A DNA stretch of 64,000 bases from Pelomonas sp. SE-A7 (GTDB taxonomy: Bacteria > Pseudomonadota > Gammaproteobacteria > Burkholderiales > Burkholderiaceae_C): positions 744,001-808,000 of the forward strand of contig NZ_JAUASW010000002.1 in the NCBI RefSeq assembly GCF_030345705.1, read 5' to 3'. A program made the translations under genes and the position numbers. Below, piece after piece: positions 1 through 7,964 of the stretch. A model generated the notes under the pieces. It ran no database searches. It was not told the DNA's origin and was given only the letters and a program-made list of their open reading frames with translations. Each line of letters begins with the position of its first letter. Position 1 is the stretch's first letter.

Positions 1-366
1 AGCACGCGGCTGCTGCAGGCCAATCAGCCCAGCGACTCGACGCAGGGGCCCTACACGCTGGGCGGCTTCCAGCAGCTCTCGGGCTACCAGCCGGGCCAGC
101 TCTACGGCAACACCCTGGCCTTCGGCCGCGCCACCTACTACCTGCGCATGCGCGAGGCGCCGGTGCTGACCCGCGGCTTCTTCGTCGGCGGATCCCTGGA
201 AGCCGGCAATGCCTGGAATGCGCGCACCGACGCCAGCTTCAAGGACCTGCGCTACGCCGCCAGCGCCTTCGTCGGCGCGGACACCGGCCTCGGCCCGCTC
301 TACCTCGCGCTGGGCCATGCGCCGCGCGGCGGCACGGCGGTCTACCTGTTCATTGGCAGACCCTGA
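1..366 (+). CDS. Patatin-like phospholipase, C-terminal end (partial)
   Basis: Only the last 121 codons are in the window; the open frame runs in from base 1. The segment contains GYQPGQL, GGSLEAGNAW and GADTGLGPLYLA and ends YLFIGRP, which resembles the C-terminal surface-antigen-like beta-barrel of PlpD/RssA-type patatin phospholipases. In that family an N-terminal patatin lipase domain with a Ser-Asp dyad is secreted through the barrel; that half lies outside the window, so activity cannot be judged. Its last 17 bases overlap the end of the convergent hydrolase gene. An Omp85-type barrel without a lipase domain is the main alternative. Confidence 0.75.
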   Translation, partial: STRLLQANQPSDSTQGPYTLGGFQQLSGYQPGQLYGNTLAFGRATYYLRMREAPVLTRGFFVGGSLEAGNAWNARTDASFKDLRYAASAFVGADTGLGPLYLALGHAPRGGTAVYLFIGRP

Positions 367-1243
367 GCAGCTGTTCGGCGATGAAGTCCGGCTGCTCATG
401 GACCAGCCAGTGGCCGGCCGTGGGCAAGCGCAACAGCTCCAGCCGCGGCACGTAGCGCTCCAGGCCATCGATCAGGCCGGGCGGCAGGGCCCGGTCGTCC
501 AGGCCCCAGATCACCAGGGTCGGCAGGCGCACGGTGATGAACTCGTCGGGGAACTGCAGCGCCATCGCGCCCGGGTCGCCCGGCCGCGGCGGCCGCATCG
601 GCGAGGCGCGGTAGTAGTTGATCGGGCCTCTCAATCCGTGCGACCACAGCTCGCGGTAGCGCTGCTTCAGCGCCTCGTCCAGCCAGGGCTGGCCGCCATG
701 GTCGGTGAAGAAAGGCCAGAGCCGCGCGAAGTCATTCGCCGCGAGATGCTCCTCCATGCCCGGCTCGCAAAGCTCGTTCATGTAGGCGCTGGACTGGCGC
801 TGTGCCTCGCTCTGCTGCAGCTCGCGCAGAAATGTGCCCGGATGTGGCGAGTTGAGGATGACCAGGCGCTGCATCAGCTGCGGCTGCTGAACGGCCAGGT
901 TCCAGGCCACGGCACCGCCCCAGTCGTGGGCGACCAGGGCTGCCAACGGGCCTTCTCCAGTGGCCGCCACCAGGGCCGCGATGTCGGCCATCAGATGCTT
1001 GGCCCGGTAGGCCTCGACCTCGGCCGGGCTGCTGGACTTCTCGTAGCCGCGCAGATTGGGCGCGATGCAGCGGAAGCGGTCCGCCAGCTTCTCCATCAGC
1101 TCGTCCCAGACGAAAGCGCCCTCGGGAAAGCCATGCAGAAACACCAGGCGCGGCAGCGCCGCATCGCCAGCGGCACGACAGGACAGCGTGATGCCGTGCG
1201 GCAGGTCCAGCGCAAAGGTCTCGATGGGCATGGCGCCGAGCAT
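350..1243 (-). CDS. Alpha/beta hydrolase, epoxide hydrolase-like
   Basis: A 297-residue single-domain alpha/beta hydrolase. Near the N-terminus is the oxyanion segment VFLHGFPEGAFVWDEL, about residue 100 the nucleophile elbow VAHDWGGA with Asp as nucleophile, then the acid region LVIWGLDDRALPP and the C-terminal His in TAGHWLVHE. An Asp nucleophile in HDWGG is typical of soluble epoxide hydrolases and haloacid/haloalkane dehalogenases, not of serine esterases. Length fits the family. The start could instead be the second Met, four codons in (MPIETF). The substrate cannot be told. It ends 17 bases inside the convergent patatin gene and lies just downstream of engB on the same strand. Confidence 0.85.
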   Translation of the reverse strand: MLGAMPIETFALDLPHGITLSCRAAGDAALPRLVFLHGFPEGAFVWDELMEKLADRFRCIAPNLRGYEKSSSPAEVEAYRAKHLMADIAALVAATGEGPLAALVAHDWGGAVAWNLAVQQPQLMQRLVILNSPHPGTFLRELQQSEAQRQSSAYMNELCEPGMEEHLAANDFARLWPFFTDHGGQPWLDEALKQRYRELWSHGLRGPINYYRASPMRPPRPGDPGAMALQFPDEFITVRLPTLVIWGLDDRALPPGLIDGLERYVPRLELLRLPTAGHWLVHEQPDFIAEQLLRVCQ

Positions 1244-1268
1244 AGGCAGGGCGCCGGCCGCACCGCTG

Positions 1269-2024
1269 TCAGTCGGGCGACACCTCGCCGCTCTCGGAAG
1301 CAGCGGCCGGCTCGGCCTCGCCGACGATGGCGCGCGGCAGGTGGACCCACTGGTGCAGGATATGGGCCACGTCGGCCACGCCCTGCTTCTTCAGCGCCGA
1401 GAACAGCGTGATCGAGACGTCGGATTCCTCGGTCACGATGGCGCCCAGGTGCTCCTGGGTCTTGCGCAGGGCCGCATCGGCTTCCTTGCGGTTGAGCTTG
1501 TCGGACTTGGTCAGCAGCACCAGCAGCTTGACCTCGCCATTGGCGACGCGACGCTGAACGAAGGCCAGCAGCTGCTGGTCCAGGTCGGTCAGGCCCAGGC
1601 GCGAATCGACCATCAGCACCACGCCCGAAAGGCTGCGGCGTATCTCCAGGTAGTCGGCCATCACCTTCTGCCAGCGCTGCTTGGCGGTGCGGTTGACCGC
1701 GGCATAGCCATAGCCCGGCAGGTCGGCCAGCAACGCGTCGGGTGCATCCTTGGGACCGACCTCGAACAGGTTGATGTGCTGGGTGCGGCCCGGCGTCTTG
1801 GAGGCGAAGGCCAGGCGCTTCTGCTGGGCCAGCGTGTTGATCGCCGTGGACTTGCCGGCATTGGAGCGGCCGACGAAGGCGATCTCGGGCAGCTCGTTGG
1901 CCGGCAGGTGTTCCAGCTGGCTGGCCGTGGTCAGGAAACGGGCCGTATGGGTCCAGCCCAGCACCTGCTTGTCGGTGATCTCGGTGGTGTCCGCGACCGG
2001 CGTGTTGTTGTTGTTCTCTGTCAT
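1269..2024 (-). CDS. engB: Ribosome biogenesis GTPase EngB (YsxC/YihA)
   Basis: Essential TrmE-Era-type GTPase acting in large ribosomal subunit assembly. All G motifs are visible: G1 GRSNAGKST, G2 TPGRTQ, G3 DLPGYGY, G4 TKSDKL and G5 SALK. At 251 residues it has a slightly extended N-terminus with an Asn run (MTENNNN) compared with short EngB proteins. I chose the ATG at 2024 because AGGA lies 5 bases before it; a longer frame starting at 2060 has no such site and would overlap the promoter region of the divergent cytochrome gene. The engB/cytochrome c4 divergent pair is common in Burkholderiales. Confidence 0.95.
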   Translation of the reverse strand: MTENNNNTPVADTTEITDKQVLGWTHTARFLTTASQLEHLPANELPEIAFVGRSNAGKSTAINTLAQQKRLAFASKTPGRTQHINLFEVGPKDAPDALLADLPGYGYAAVNRTAKQRWQKVMADYLEIRRSLSGVVLMVDSRLGLTDLDQQLLAFVQRRVANGEVKLLVLLTKSDKLNRKEADAALRKTQEHLGAIVTEESDVSITLFSALKKQGVADVAHILHQWVHLPRAIVGEAEPAAASESGEVSPD

Positions 2025-2062
2025 GGGATTCCTGGGAGGCCTGATTGGCGTTCCGGCCATTG

Positions 2063-2068
2063 TAAAAT
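2063..2068 (+). promoter_or_regulatory. Putative -10 element for the cytochrome c4 gene
   Basis: TGTAAAAT (extended -10 form, TAAAAT core) lies 32 bases before the cytochrome start codon in the 75-base divergent gap with engB. No convincing -35 hexamer is seen at the usual spacing, so this is a suggestion only. Confidence 0.35.
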
Positions 2069-2099
2069 CCGCCGCTTGCGCTTACCGAACCCCCTACTC

Positions 2100-2717
2100 A
2101 TGAAGAATGCCGCTCTCCTGTTGACGGGTCTGTTCCTGGCCGCCGCAGCTCACGCGAACGAAGCCAAGGCCCCGGCCAAGCCCGATCTGGCCAAGGGCCA
2201 GGCCCTGTCCACGCAAGTCTGTGGCGCCTGCCACACGGCCGACGGGTCGCGCGGCAGCCCGGCCAATCCCATCCTGCAGGGCCAGCATGCCGAGTACCTG
2301 AGCAAGCAGCTGGAAGACTTCAAGGCCAACAAGCGCGCCAACCCGGTGATGAGCGGCATGGTCGCTCCGCTGTCGCAAGAGGACATGAAGAACGTTGCCG
2401 CGTTCTACGCCTCCAAGCAGGCCAAGCCCGGTTTCGCCAAGAACAAGGACATGGTTGCCCTGGGCGAGAAGATCTACCGCGGCGGCATTGCCGACCGCAA
2501 CATCCCGTCCTGCGCCGGCTGCCACAGCCCGACCGGCGCCGGCATGCCGGCCCAGTACCCGCGTCTGGCCGGCCAGCACAGCGACTACACCGAAGCCCAG
2601 CTGAACGCCTTCCGCGCGGGCAGCCGGGCGAACAGCGCCCAGATGACGGCCGTCGCGGCCAAGATGAACGACCGCGAGATCAAGGCCGTGTCGGACTACA
2701 TCGCCGGCCTGCGCTGA
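2100..2717 (+). CDS. Periplasmic dihaem cytochrome c4
   Basis: A 205-residue exported cytochrome. Residues 1-19 form a signal peptide (MKNAALLLTGLFLAAAAHA). Two c-type haem sites, CGACH near residue 39 and CAGCH near residue 139, sit in two similar halves, each with a distal Met region (for example NPVMSGMV), the usual cytochrome c4 plan. In this family the protein carries electrons to terminal oxidases in the periplasm. It is followed by a strong hairpin terminator and then resB/ccsB, whose products attach haem to such cytochromes. Start is the ATG at 2100, giving a perfect signal peptide. Confidence 0.93.
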   Translation: MKNAALLLTGLFLAAAAHANEAKAPAKPDLAKGQALSTQVCGACHTADGSRGSPANPILQGQHAEYLSKQLEDFKANKRANPVMSGMVAPLSQEDMKNVAAFYASKQAKPGFAKNKDMVALGEKIYRGGIADRNIPSCAGCHSPTGAGMPAQYPRLAGQHSDYTEAQLNAFRAGSRANSAQMTAVAAKMNDREIKAVSDYIAGLR

Positions 2718-2749
2718 GCGATTCCTCCGCTTTCACAGCTTGATGAGCC

Positions 2750-2779
2750 AAGGCCGGTGCATGTCACCGGCCTTTTCTT
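2750..2779 (+). terminator. Rho-independent terminator after cytochrome c4
   Basis: A perfect 10-bp stem, AAGGCCGGTG at 2750-2759 and CACCGGCCTT at 2765-2774, with a 5-base loop CATGT, runs into TTTTCTTT. It lies 33 bases after the cytochrome stop. Its position makes the ATG codons at 2740 and 2743 unlikely starts for resB. Confidence 0.85.
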
Positions 2780-2820
2780 TGGCCCAAACGCCCGCCGACG
2801 CCAGCCCCGACAATCCGCCG

Positions 2821-4962
2821 ATGTCCTCCGCTGAAACGCTGCCCCCCGCCCCTGCCCCGGCGCGCGCCCGCCCGCTGCATGACCTGGTCGAGCTGCTGTC
2901 CTCGATGCGCTTTGCCATCGCCCTGCTGGTGGCGATCTGCATAGCGGCGGTCACGGGCACGGTGGTCAAGCAGCGCGAGCCGCTGAACAACTATGTGAAC
3001 CAGTTCGGCCCGTTCTGGTCCGAGCTGTTCGGCCGCATCGACCTCTACGCGATCTACAGCGCCTGGTGGTTCCTGCTGATGCTGGCCTTCCTGGTCGTCT
3101 CGACCAGCCTCTGCATCGCCCGCAACACGCCCAAGATCATTGCGGACCTGAAGAGCTACAAGGAACACATCCGCGAAAGCGCCCTGCAGGCCTTCCACCA
3201 CAAGGCGCTCGGCGCCATGCCCGTGTCGGCCGAGGGCGCGCTGCAGCGCGTGTCGGACCTGCTCGCCGCCGACGGCTGGAAGGCCAAGGCCCAGGTGCGC
3301 GACCGCGGCACCATGGTGGCGGCTCGCAAGGGGGCGGCCAACAAGATCGGCTATCTGTCCGCCCATTCGGCCATCGTGCTGATCTGCCTGGGCGGCCTGC
3401 TGGACGGCGACCTGCTGGTGCGCGGCCTGATGTGGGCGCAAGGCAAGAGCATCTACAACGGCGGCGGCATGGTCAGCGAGGTCAAGGCCGAGCACCGGCT
3501 CTCGGCCAGCAGCCCCAGCTACCGCGGCAACCTGCTGGTGCCCGAGGGCGGCCGCGCCACCACCGCCATCCTGAGCATGACCGACGGCGTGGTGCTGCAG
3601 GAGCTGCCCTTCGACGTGGAGCTGAAGAAGTTCATCGTCGAGTACTACGACACCGGCATGCCCAAGCTGTTCGCCAGCGAGATCACGATCCGCGACCATG
3701 CCACCGGTGCCCTGCGCCAGGCCACCGTCAAGGTCAACGAGCCGGTGATCCACGATGGCATCGCCATCTACCAAAGCAGCTTCGACGACGGTGGCTCCAG
3801 CGTGAAGCTGCGGGCCCTGCCGTTGAGCTCGGCCAGCGAACCCTACTTCATCCAGGGCACGGTGGGCGGCGCCACCACGCTGAGCAACGGCAACGACAAG
3901 CTGCAGCTGGAGTTCACCGGCCTGCGCGTGATCAACGTCGAGAACATGGCCGGAAGCAGCGCCAGCGGTGCCGACGTACGCAAGGTCGACCTGAGCGAAA
4001 CCCTGGGCAAGCACCTGGGCAGCGGCGCCAAGGGCACGAACGACAAGCAGCTGCGCAACGTCGGCCCCTCGGTCAGCTACAAGCTGCGCGACGCTGCCGG
4101 CCAGGCGCGCGAGTTCAACAACTACATGGTGCCGGTGGAGCTGGACGGCCAGCGGGTCTTCCTCGCCGGCGTGCGCGACACGCCGGCCGAGGCCTTCCGA
4201 TACCTGCGCATCCCGGTCGATGCCGAGGGCGGCATCGAGGGCTGGTTCCAGCTCAAGCAGGCCCTGGCCGACCCGCAGCAGCGTGCCCGCGCCGCCGAGC
4301 GCTATGCCGTGCTGGCCACGCCGGCCGACAAGCCGGCGATGAAGCCGCAGCTGCAGGCCACGGCCCAGCGCGCCCTGGGCCTGTTCGCGGGTGCCGAAGG
4401 CGTGCGCCCCGGCGAGGTGCCGCCCAGCGCCGGCTGGGGCGGCCTGCCGGCGCTCTCGGCCTTCATCGACAAGGAAGTGCCCGAGGCCGAGCGCCAGCGC
4501 GTCTCCGAGGTGCTGCTGCGCATCCTCAACGGCTCGCTGTTCGAGCTGCACAAGCTCAACCTGGCCAAGGCCGGCAAGTCGCTGCCCGCCAATGACGAGC
4601 AGACCCAGCGCTTCATGACGCAGTCGGTGCTGGCCCTGTCGGACAGCCAGTTCTACCCGGCGCCGCTGCTGCTGCAGCTGGACGACTTCAAGCAGGTCCA
4701 GGCCAGCGTGTTCCAGGTCGCGCGAGCCCCTGGCCAGAAGCTTGTCTATCTGGGCGCCATCTTGCTGATCGTCGGCGTGTTCGCCATGCTCTATGTGCGC
4801 GAGCGCCGGCTGTGGATCTGGCTGGAACCGACGGCGCCGGAGCAGACCCGGGTCCGCATGGCCCTGTCCTGCACCCGCCAGACCCTGGATACCGATGCCG
4901 AGTTCACGCGCCTGAGCCAGGCGCTGCTTGGTTCCGAGGATTTGAACAAGGCCTCAACATGA
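2821..4962 (+). CDS. resB: Cytochrome c biogenesis protein ResB (Ccs1)
   Basis: System II cytochrome c maturation subunit that, with CcsB, moves haem across the inner membrane and ligates it to apocytochrome CXXCH motifs. The N-terminal third has membrane segments (FAIALLVAICIAAVTG; the WWFLLMLAFLVVST stretch; a third near SAHSAIVLICLGGLLDG), followed by a large periplasmic domain and a last membrane helix near LVYLGAILLIVGVFAML, the ResB layout. I chose the ATG at 2821 (713 residues); upstream in-frame ATGs fall before or in a terminator hairpin. The stop overlaps the ccsB start by four bases (ATGA), so the two are translationally coupled. Confidence 0.93.
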   Translation: MSSAETLPPAPAPARARPLHDLVELLSSMRFAIALLVAICIAAVTGTVVKQREPLNNYVNQFGPFWSELFGRIDLYAIYSAWWFLLMLAFLVVSTSLCIARNTPKIIADLKSYKEHIRESALQAFHHKALGAMPVSAEGALQRVSDLLAADGWKAKAQVRDRGTMVAARKGAANKIGYLSAHSAIVLICLGGLLDGDLLVRGLMWAQGKSIYNGGGMVSEVKAEHRLSASSPSYRGNLLVPEGGRATTAILSMTDGVVLQELPFDVELKKFIVEYYDTGMPKLFASEITIRDHATGALRQATVKVNEPVIHDGIAIYQSSFDDGGSSVKLRALPLSSASEPYFIQGTVGGATTLSNGNDKLQLEFTGLRVINVENMAGSSASGADVRKVDLSETLGKHLGSGAKGTNDKQLRNVGPSVSYKLRDAAGQAREFNNYMVPVELDGQRVFLAGVRDTPAEAFRYLRIPVDAEGGIEGWFQLKQALADPQQRARAAERYAVLATPADKPAMKPQLQATAQRALGLFAGAEGVRPGEVPPSAGWGGLPALSAFIDKEVPEAERQRVSEVLLRILNGSLFELHKLNLAKAGKSLPANDEQTQRFMTQSVLALSDSQFYPAPLLLQLDDFKQVQASVFQVARAPGQKLVYLGAILLIVGVFAMLYVRERRLWIWLEPTAPEQTRVRMALSCTRQTLDTDAEFTRLSQALLGSEDLNKAST

Positions 4963-6305
4963 ACACCACCACCCTGACCCTGGGCCGTCGCCGCTCGCTG
5001 GTCCAGCGCAGCCCGGCCGACTGGGCCTTCGCCCTGCTGGTGCTGATAGGCGGCGGCTATGCCTTCTCGCGCTACGGCGCCTCGATGGACGTCTACGAGA
5101 AGGGCATCCTCGGCTTCGCCATGCCGGCCCTGGTCGCCCTGGGCTGGTTCTGGCGGCCGCTGCGCCTGCTGTCGGTGCTGGTCGGCGCCTTCAGCCTGCT
5201 GGCCATCAACCTCTACCTGCGCAAGCTCGACGGCTTCGGCGCCGACCTGGCGGCGGCGGACCAGGTCTTCTTCCTCAAGTACATGCTGTCCAGCCAGAGC
5301 GCCATCCTGTGGATGAGCCTGCTGGTCTTCATGAGCATGGGCGCCTACTGGGTGGGCTTCTTCGCCCGCGGCGAGAGCAGCACGGCCGAGGTGCTGGGTT
5401 CCAAGCTGGCCTGGGGTGCGGTCTTCATGGCCCTGGTCGGCACGATGGTTCGCTGGTTCGAGAGCCACCAGATCGCGCCGGACATCGGCCACATCCCGGT
5501 CAGCAATCTGTACGAGGTCTTCGTCCTCTTCACCTGGCTGACCTCGCTGATCTACCTGTACTACGAGGAGCGCTTCAAGACCCGCGCCCTCGGCGCCTAT
5601 GTGATGCTGGTCGTGGCCGGTGCGGTCGGCTTCCTGCTCTGGTACACGCTGGACCGCGGCGCCCACGAGATCCAGCCGCTGGTTCCGGCCCTGCAGAGCT
5701 GGTGGATGAAGATCCATGTGCCAGCCAACTTCGTCGGCTACGGCACTTTCGCGCTGTCGGCCATGGTGGCCCTGGCCTATCTCTTGAAGACGGCCAGCCA
5801 GCGCGCGCTGCTGATCGGCCTGGTCGGCGTGCCGGTCGGTCTGGTGGCCTTCATCCTGGCGGTGCGCTTCGGCGCCCAGCTGCCGGCCGAAACCCTGGCC
5901 GGCCTGGACGGCTGGGCCCGCAAGATGGGCGCCGTGGCGATCTTCCTCGGCATCTGCGTGGCGCTGCGCAAGCCGTTGTCGGCGCGCCTGCCGGCCCTGC
6001 CCCTGCTCGACGACCTGATGTACAAGGCCATCGCCCTCGGCTTTGCCTTCTTCACCATCGCCACCATCCTGGGCGCCTTCTGGGCGGCCGAGGCCTGGGG
6101 CGGCTACTGGAGCTGGGACCCCAAGGAAACCTGGGCCCTGATCGTCTGGCTGAACTATGCGGCCTGGCTGCACATGCGGCTGATGAAGGGCCTGCGCGGC
6201 GCCATGTCGGCCTGGTGGGCCCTGCTGGGCCTGCTGGTGACCACCTTCGCCTTCCTGGGCGTCAACATGTTCCTGTCGGGCCTGCACAGCTACGGTACCT
6301 TGTAG
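4959..6305 (+). CDS. ccsB: Cytochrome c biogenesis protein CcsB (CcsA/ResC family)
   Basis: Haem-handling membrane partner of ResB in system II. The 448-residue protein is very hydrophobic with about eight or more membrane segments and carries the family's tryptophan-rich WWD-type signature, WGGYWSWDPKETWALIVW, near the C-terminus. Conserved His residues that would flank it as haem ligands are plausible (for example MKIHVPANFVGYG and LHMRLMKG). The ATG at 4959 overlaps the resB stop; an open frame extends upstream but only as a shadow of resB. It ends 85 bases before msrP. Confidence 0.93.
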   Translation: MNTTTLTLGRRRSLVQRSPADWAFALLVLIGGGYAFSRYGASMDVYEKGILGFAMPALVALGWFWRPLRLLSVLVGAFSLLAINLYLRKLDGFGADLAAADQVFFLKYMLSSQSAILWMSLLVFMSMGAYWVGFFARGESSTAEVLGSKLAWGAVFMALVGTMVRWFESHQIAPDIGHIPVSNLYEVFVLFTWLTSLIYLYYEERFKTRALGAYVMLVVAGAVGFLLWYTLDRGAHEIQPLVPALQSWWMKIHVPANFVGYGTFALSAMVALAYLLKTASQRALLIGLVGVPVGLVAFILAVRFGAQLPAETLAGLDGWARKMGAVAIFLGICVALRKPLSARLPALPLLDDLMYKAIALGFAFFTIATILGAFWAAEAWGGYWSWDPKETWALIVWLNYAAWLHMRLMKGLRGAMSAWWALLGLLVTTFAFLGVNMFLSGLHSYGTL

Positions 6306-6390
6306 CAATACAGGGATTGCAGCGCGGCAGTAAGCTTTGCGGCCTTGGACCGACTGAGGTTCATCGCCATAGCAAAGCAAGCAGCCCGCC

Positions 6391-7341
6391 ATGCATTTCC
6401 ATCCCGACCGCGGCCACGGCCGCCCGCTCGAATCCGAAGTCACGCCGCAGCGTCTCTACCTGCGGCGCCGTGAATTGCTGACCCTCGGTGCCGGCGGCCT
6501 GCTGCTGCCGAACCTAGCGGCGGCCGAGGCCAAGCTGCCGGCCGTGAAAAGCACCGTGGCCGGCGCCCTGGTGATGGACAAGCCCACCCGGGTCGAGGAC
6601 GCCACCCGCTACAACAATTTCTACGAGTTCGGCACCGACAAATCCGACCCGGCCCGCAACGCCCACACGCTCAAGACCGCGCCCTGGAGCGTGATGGTCG
6701 AGGGCGAATGCGCCAAGCCGCAGCGCTTCGACCTGGACGCCCTGCTCAAGCTCAGCCCCATGGAAGAGCGCATCTACCGGCTGCGCTGCGTCGAGGGCTG
6801 GTCCATGGTGATTCCCTGGGTCGGCTATTCGCTGGCCGAGCTGATCAGGAAGGTGGAGCCAAGCTCGCGTGCCAAGTTCGTCGAGTTCACCACGCTGGCC
6901 GACAAGGCCCAGATGCCCGAGCTGCGCAATGGCGCGCTGGACTGGCCCTACGTGGAAGGCCTGCGCATCGACGAGGCCATGCATCCGCTGACCCTGCTGG
7001 CCTTCGGCATGTACGGCGAGGTCCTGCCGAAGCAGAACGGCGCGCCGCTGCGCCTGGTCGTGCCCTGGAAATACGGCTTCAAGTCGGCCAAGAGCATCGT
7101 CCGCATCCGCCTGGTCGAGAAGCAGCCCACCAGCAGCTGGACCAAGGCGGCCCAGCAGGAATACGGCTTCTATTCCAACGTCAATCCGCAGGTCGACCAT
7201 CCGCGCTGGAGCCAGGCCACCGAGCGCCGCATAGGCGAGGACGGCCTGTTCGCCAAGAAGCGGGCCACGCTGATGTTCAACGGCTACGAGGCCCAGGTGG
7301 GCCAGCTGTACGCGGGCATGGACCTGCGCAAGAACTACTGA
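6391..7341 (+). CDS. msrP: Methionine sulfoxide reductase catalytic subunit MsrP (YedY)
   Basis: Periplasmic molybdopterin enzyme that reduces methionine sulfoxide in envelope proteins, receiving electrons from MsrQ. The 316-residue protein has a twin-arginine-type signal, LRRRELLTLGAGGLLLP at about residues 25-41, and the conserved Mo-coordinating Cys in RLRCVEGWSMVIPW near residue 133. The C-terminal region contains the typical PWKYGFKS segment. Its stop overlaps the msrQ start by one base (TGATG), which fits the two-subunit operon. Placement behind the cytochrome maturation genes groups it with envelope redox functions. Confidence 0.93.
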   Translation: MHFHPDRGHGRPLESEVTPQRLYLRRRELLTLGAGGLLLPNLAAAEAKLPAVKSTVAGALVMDKPTRVEDATRYNNFYEFGTDKSDPARNAHTLKTAPWSVMVEGECAKPQRFDLDALLKLSPMEERIYRLRCVEGWSMVIPWVGYSLAELIRKVEPSSRAKFVEFTTLADKAQMPELRNGALDWPYVEGLRIDEAMHPLTLLAFGMYGEVLPKQNGAPLRLVVPWKYGFKSAKSIVRIRLVEKQPTSSWTKAAQQEYGFYSNVNPQVDHPRWSQATERRIGEDGLFAKKRATLMFNGYEAQVGQLYAGMDLRKNY

Positions 7342-7964
7342 TGGTCGGCGCGCGCAAGACGCATTGGCTGCTGCACTGGGCAGCCAAGCCGCTGCTGCTC
7401 ATCGTCCTCATGCTGCCGCTGGTGCGGCTGGTCTGGGGGGCGGCCAACGACGGCCTGGGGCCCAACCCGGCCGAGGCCCTGATACGCGGCACCGGCGACT
7501 GGACCTTGCGGCTGCTGTGGCTGACCCTGGCGGTGACGCCGCTGCGAGAGCTGCTCAAGCAGCCGGCCCTGGCGCGCTTTCGCCGCATGCTGGGCGTGAC
7601 CACCTTCTGCTACGCCTGCCTGCACCTGCTCTGCTACGCCTGGCTGGACATGGGGCTGGACCCGGCCGACATCGCCAAGGACATCGCCAAGCGGCCCTTC
7701 ATCCTGATGGGATTCACGGCCTGGCTGTTGCTGCTGCCGCTGGCGGCGACCAGCTTCAACCGGGCGATCAAGGCACTGGGAGCCAAGCGCTGGCAGGCGC
7801 TGCACAAGAGCGTCTATGCGATCAGCCTGATCGCCCTGGCCCATTTCATCTGGATGCGGGCCGGCAAGCAGCTGTTCGGCGAGCCGGCCCTCTATGGCGC
7901 CCTGCTCGCCGTGCTGCTGGCGGCGCGCTTACTGCTGCGTCACCGGCGGCGTGGCCGTGACTGA
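7341..7964 (+). CDS. msrQ: Haem-binding membrane subunit MsrQ (YedZ)
   Basis: Inner-membrane b-type haem protein that passes quinone or flavin electrons to MsrP. The 207-residue sequence has about six hydrophobic helices and the ferric-reductase-like pattern: TTFCYACLHLLCYAWLD, LAATSFNRAIKALG, and WQALHKSVYAISLIALAHF, which supplies conserved His residues for haem. The start overlaps the msrP stop. Its last 36 bases overlap the end of the convergent S9 peptidase gene, one of several antisense 3' overlaps in this window. Confidence 0.92.
   Translation: MVGARKTHWLLHWAAKPLLLIVLMLPLVRLVWGAANDGLGPNPAEALIRGTGDWTLRLLWLTLAVTPLRELLKQPALARFRRMLGVTTFCYACLHLLCYAWLDMGLDPADIAKDIAKRPFILMGFTAWLLLLPLAATSFNRAIKALGAKRWQALHKSVYAISLIALAHFIWMRAGKQLFGEPALYGALLAVLLAARLLLRHRRRGRD

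Noticed and set aside
2764..4551. Long open frame (595 codons) on the minus strand opposite resB
   Set aside because: Translation is low-complexity (Gly/Ala/His/Gln/Leu/Arg) with no domain, and resB on the plus strand has clear motifs. It is a high-GC shadow.
6306..6330. GCAAT/ATTGC hairpin after ccsB
   Set aside because: Only five base pairs and no T-run; too weak to call a terminator.
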